DNA of 64,000 bases from assembly GCA_038496675.1 (NCBI GenBank), contig CM076669.1, forward strand, positions 7,335,730 to 7,399,729, written 5' to 3'. This document shows positions 61,040-64,000 of this stretch, one piece after another (the stretch's first letter is position 1; each line of letters starts with the position of its first letter). Position numbers and translations under genes: made by a program. The DNA comes from Rachycentron canadum (Eukaryota; Chordata; Actinopteri; Carangiformes; Rachycentridae). The notes under the pieces were generated by a model. That model was not told the DNA's origin and did no database searches. It saw nothing but the letters and a program-made list of their open reading frames with translations.

Positions 61040-63839
61040 CTGGAAGAGAAAGGTGTGAAGAAAAATATTAGATTCTAACAAAAGGAAGTAGAGAATTGTT
61101 TCATGATGTTACATCACAACACAGAGGGATCTACCTTTGCCATAGACATCGCCATGGCTTCCTGTCAGCCGCCAGTCAAAGTTAAATGTACATATAGCTT
61201 GTATGTTGCTGTGTCCTGTGCCATGAAACAGCATTCGTTCCTCAATATCCAATGTGCGCTTGACTTTTCGCAACTGTGTTTTCTTCCTTAGGGGAGAACC
61301 AAGTAATGACAACACAACACAGAGCACTGATCAACACTTAGTTGTTGGATGAAAGTACCTTCAGGCTAGATGTGCTCAATATAAGGATGTGCTCAAATCT
61401 ACGGCAAGCTCACTTTCATGGACAAACTTATTGTGGTTTGAGATGTGGCTGCAAATGTTTCTGCAAAGATGCGAATGACCCTGGTTTCATTAGTTTATTT
61501 TAAAGGAAGAAAGACTTTATCTGTAGAGCTGCTGGAGAAATGTACCATTGTATTTCTCACAGAATGTGTCATCAATCAAATCAGATTGCGATCACCAAGT
61601 CCATAAAACCAGAACCCTCTGCTAACCCAAAAAATACACTGTGGACACTGTGCAGTCCATTCACAACAGCACAACAACCATCTACCTGCAGAAGAACTCC
61701 CATAGATCAAGGTTCTGAATCCTCTGGATGGATTTGATTGGATGGTCCATTGTCCTTTCATACAGTCTGGCTACTTCTTTAAACTCATATGTGTCTCTGC
61801 CAAGCTGGATGAGCTGCAAAACCACAATCACACATGAGTAAAAGAGTCAAAGCCATGGGCGACTTACACTGTAAAAGCTTTAAAATAAATAATTCAAGAC
61901 CAATAAAACACCTGCCGAGTGAGGAAATTTTTTTTTTATGTTAATTCGAATTTAATATAGAAGCATTGATTTTAATTCCTGTCACAATGGTTAGATTTTG
62001 TTCCCATGGCTACATTCAGATCACCAAACACACTGGGAAGGCTTTACATGTAAATACACTCGCAATGTTTTGAATTTGTTGTGTATGATACTCTATAGGA
62101 ATGGTGTGCATCACAGCAATGTGCGTTATCCTACTCACCTGATAGGGCTCATCTGTATTGATTCTCTCCCAATGACAAGGAACAGGCAAGGCAAGATTAT
62201 CACAAATAAATCTGAACAGGTGAAAGAGAAATCATTACAATATAAGACAAATAATGTTATGTTAATGTGTTATGTCATTTAGGAAAAGCTTGCAAAAAAA
62301 AAAACTCAGTCTATGGTAAATGTTTCTGATGGGTCAGCAACAGGGCAGCTTCCTGTAGAGCTGGAAGGAATTCAGGGCTCACCTCAAGGATTCCTGAGGT
62401 TGACAGATGCTTGAACCCCGATCTTTCATGTAAAGCGTGGGCTACTTACTCCCAACCTCAACACGCTCCCTATAACCTTCTCTCTTACATTTATTTTTCA
62501 ATAAATGAAGGGATGAAGCAAAGACAAAAGATTGCATGTTTGCTTTCACCACCAAGTCTTACCTGAAGCCAGTTGCAGAGTGGAGGGAGCGTTTGATTGG
62601 CCGCTGCTTCCCTGTTGTGACATTGATCTGTCGCATAACTGGCAAGGAATTTAATGAAGATAAGGCCTACACAAACTTATATTCATGTACAATTTCAGGA
62701 TGATTTCAAAGTATAAATACAGTATAGCTTATTCTTTAACAAATTCTACAACTTCACTTTCAAGAATCTTAAGTTTTGGATATTCTCTGGCTGAATAAAA
62801 TGGCTTTAGTTCTACTTGAACAGTGCAGTGTCATGCAAGAAGTTGCCATTTCGTCACCATACCTGAAAAGTCCAGTCTGTACGTATACTTGGCTGTGTAG
62901 AATTCCATAATGCCGCGTTGGTTTCTGTTGTAGCACTGCTCAATCTGAGCACTGGTCACAGAGCAGGCTGCACTGGGATCAATCTGACCGGGGGAAAATC
63001 AGAAAAATGAATCAGAGCATCAGAGACTGGAAATTATTCTTCAATTAATCAGTTAGTCAGTGGGCAGAAAATTATTTAGACAATAGTTTCTCATTTCACT
63101 CATTCCAGCTTCTCCAGTGTGAGTGTTTTGCTGCTTTTCTTTTTTTTATTTGGTACTAAATTGTACATTTTTAATCAATGACAGGGTCAATATATAGATG
63201 TCATATTTGACTTAGGGAAAGCATTTTCAATGTTATATTAAAGTCTAAAAAATATCTGTAAAATGATGTACAATTAATACAGTTGTTAAAGTAATTGCAA
63301 CCGTATACTTTAAACACCATTTTATTATTGAAAAATCTATCAAATGTTTCCACAGTTAAATGTGTAGTCTATTGGGAGAAAACAGCCCTTCACAACATCA
63401 GCATTAAATGTTTTGTTCGCCCACCAGTTCAAAAAGAAATATTACAATGAAGTAAGACTAAGGAAAACAAATCTGGCAACCATCAAAAAAAATTTTTTTT
63501 TTTTTTTTTTCTTGGACTGCAGCTCCACTCGTGTTAAACTGCACGCGATGGTTAATGGGAGAGAGGAAACGCACAATGCAATGGGATAGATAGTTTTAGG
63601 GTCACCGAGGGAGGGGCAATAGGCGGGGGCGGGTGGGCAGGGAGGGGTGGGGTGGGGGCCAGAGGCACAGTTTAGAGACTGTTAGAAAGTGTGTTGTCAT
63701 GTCCCGTGAACTACCTCAAACATATGCCACACTCCACACTCAGCCAAGTAGAACCAGCACCAGTTGGGCTCTGAGGTGTCCATCTCCTCAATCTCAGTGG
63801 ACTCCTCCTCTGACGATCTGATGGCTAACATAGCTAAAT
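60723..63839 (-). CDS. parp11: parp11: WWE-domain mono-ADP-ribosyltransferase PARP11 (complete coding region)
   Basis: Seven coding exons in transcript order: 63831-63715 (exon begins 63839), 62983-62863, 62638-62563, 62211-62139, 61813-61686, 61286-61135, 61039-60723. All borders are AG/GT and in phase, giving 327 residues, close to the usual PARP11 length of about 330. The start MLAIRSSEEE leads to the WWE domain (about residues 20-105: EPNWCWFYLAECGVWHMFE, IMEFYTAKYTYRLDF). The linker includes CHWERINTDEPYQ. The PARP catalytic domain (about 130-327) has RMLFHGTGHSN (His193), GSYFARDAKYSSKFC (Tyr225) and NQIYPEYLIEFY (Ile318). PARP11 is known as a mono-ADP-ribosyltransferase acting around the nuclear envelope and in interferon signalling. 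An acceptor just before the ATG implies a 5' UTR exon outside the window. Confidence 0.94.
61135..61286 (-). CDS. parp11: parp11 exon 6 (catalytic His)
   Basis: The acceptor is ctcccctaag and the donor gtagat. It encodes KKTQLRKVKRTLDIEERMLF, HGTGHSNIQAICTFNFDWRL and TGSHGDVYGK. Confidence 0.94.
61686..61813 (-). CDS. parp11: parp11 exon 5 (start of PARP domain)
   Basis: The acceptor is gtggttttgcag and the donor gtagat. It encodes LIQLGRDTYEFKEVARLYER then TMDHPIKSIQRIQNLDLWEF and FC. Confidence 0.93.
62139..62211 (-). CDS. parp11: parp11 exon 4 (linker)
   Basis: The acceptor is cacctgttcag and the donor gtgagt. It encodes FICDNLALPVPCHWERINTD then EPYQ, the WWE-PARP linker. Confidence 0.92.
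62563..62638 (-). CDS. parp11: parp11 exon 3 (WWE end)
   Basis: The acceptor is attccttgccag and the donor gtaaga. It encodes MRQINVTTGKQRPIKRSLHS then ATGF. Its phase (1 in, 2 out) is the reference against which copy A is irregular. Confidence 0.92.
62863..62983 (-). CDS. parp11: parp11 exon 2 (WWE core)
   Basis: The acceptor is tttcccccggtcag and the donor gtatgg. It encodes IDPSAACSVTSAQIEQCYNR then NQRGIMEFYTAKYTYRLDFS, the WWE core. Confidence 0.92.
63609..63660 (+). other. G-run cluster (possible G-quadruplex) in parp11 intron
   Basis: Eight runs of three or more G's within about 50 bases (gggg, ggggg, ggg, ggg, ggg, gggg, gggg, ggggg), separated by one to a few bases, on the + strand, which is the template strand of parp11. 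Confidence 0.7.
63715..63839 (-). CDS. parp11: parp11 first coding exon (WWE start)
   Basis: The acceptor is tattaattgcag, with the ATG at 63831-63829 eight bases into the exon. It encodes an acidic leader and MDTSEPNWCWFYLAECGVWH then MFE. The donor is gtagtt, phase 0. No in-frame stop precedes the ATG inside the exon, so an upstream start in another exon cannot be excluded. Confidence 0.88.
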
Positions 63840-63891
63840 CTGCAATTAATAAGTGAGAACACGCGAACACACTTCAACAAACCGCAGCTGG

Positions 63892-63929
63892 AACAACAAC
63901 AACAACAACAACAACAACAAAAAAAAAAA
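63892..63929. repeat. AAC trinucleotide repeat with A tail
   Basis: About nine tandem AAC units followed by ten A's, just upstream (in gene sense) of the first parp11 coding exon. Confidence 0.95.
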
Positions 63930-64000
63930 TTAAGAAGGTGTGGGGGTGTGGGGAGGGTGGAGAAAGGAGTGTGTGTGTTTGTGTGTGTGTGGTGGGGGGG

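Overview
The window reads as vertebrate, specifically teleost fish, nuclear DNA. It has long AT-rich introns with GT..AG borders, many CA/TA/GA microsatellites, a decayed Tc1/mariner transposon typical of fish, and two protein-coding genes whose exons match well-known vertebrate families. I saw no prokaryotic genes, CRISPR array, rRNA or intact tRNA gene.

Layout. (1) 1-24542 is about 24.5 kb of non-coding DNA, best read as part of intron 1 of tmtc2. It carries microsatellites, several degenerate interspersed repeats (about 6.8-7.2, 8.3-9.2 and 18.1-18.5 kb) and a few GC-balanced patches that look like candidate conserved non-coding elements. (2) 24543-50526, + strand, holds eleven exons of tmtc2, an ER multi-pass protein with a TPR tail. 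All exons join in frame into 834 residues. Only the short first coding exon, with the start codon and signal-anchor, is missing and presumably lies upstream. (3) 50527 to about 52135 is the tmtc2 3' UTR, with an AATAAA at 52112. (4) 52185-53718 is a dead Tc1-like element whose target TA lies inside a TA microsatellite, about 70 bases past that poly(A) signal. (5) 53719-57150 is intergenic, with a SINE-like fragment and a retroelement tail. (6) 57466-59302 and 60723-63839, both - strand, are two tandem WWE + PARP-catalytic genes of the PARP11 type. The upstream one (60723-63839) is a complete 327-residue parp11. The downstream one is a divergent tandem copy with the same exon plan but an anomalous splice junction inside its WWE domain.

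How the genes work. TMTC proteins are ER O-mannosyltransferases acting on cadherin-type substrates, and TMTC2 also has reported links to ER calcium handling. PARP11 is a mono-ADP-ribosyltransferase. No functional link between the two is implied; they are neighbours converging tail to tail. The most interesting items are the parp11 tandem duplication with its splice oddity, the Tc1 insertion at the tmtc2 3' end, and a repeat carrying nuclear-receptor-like half sites.
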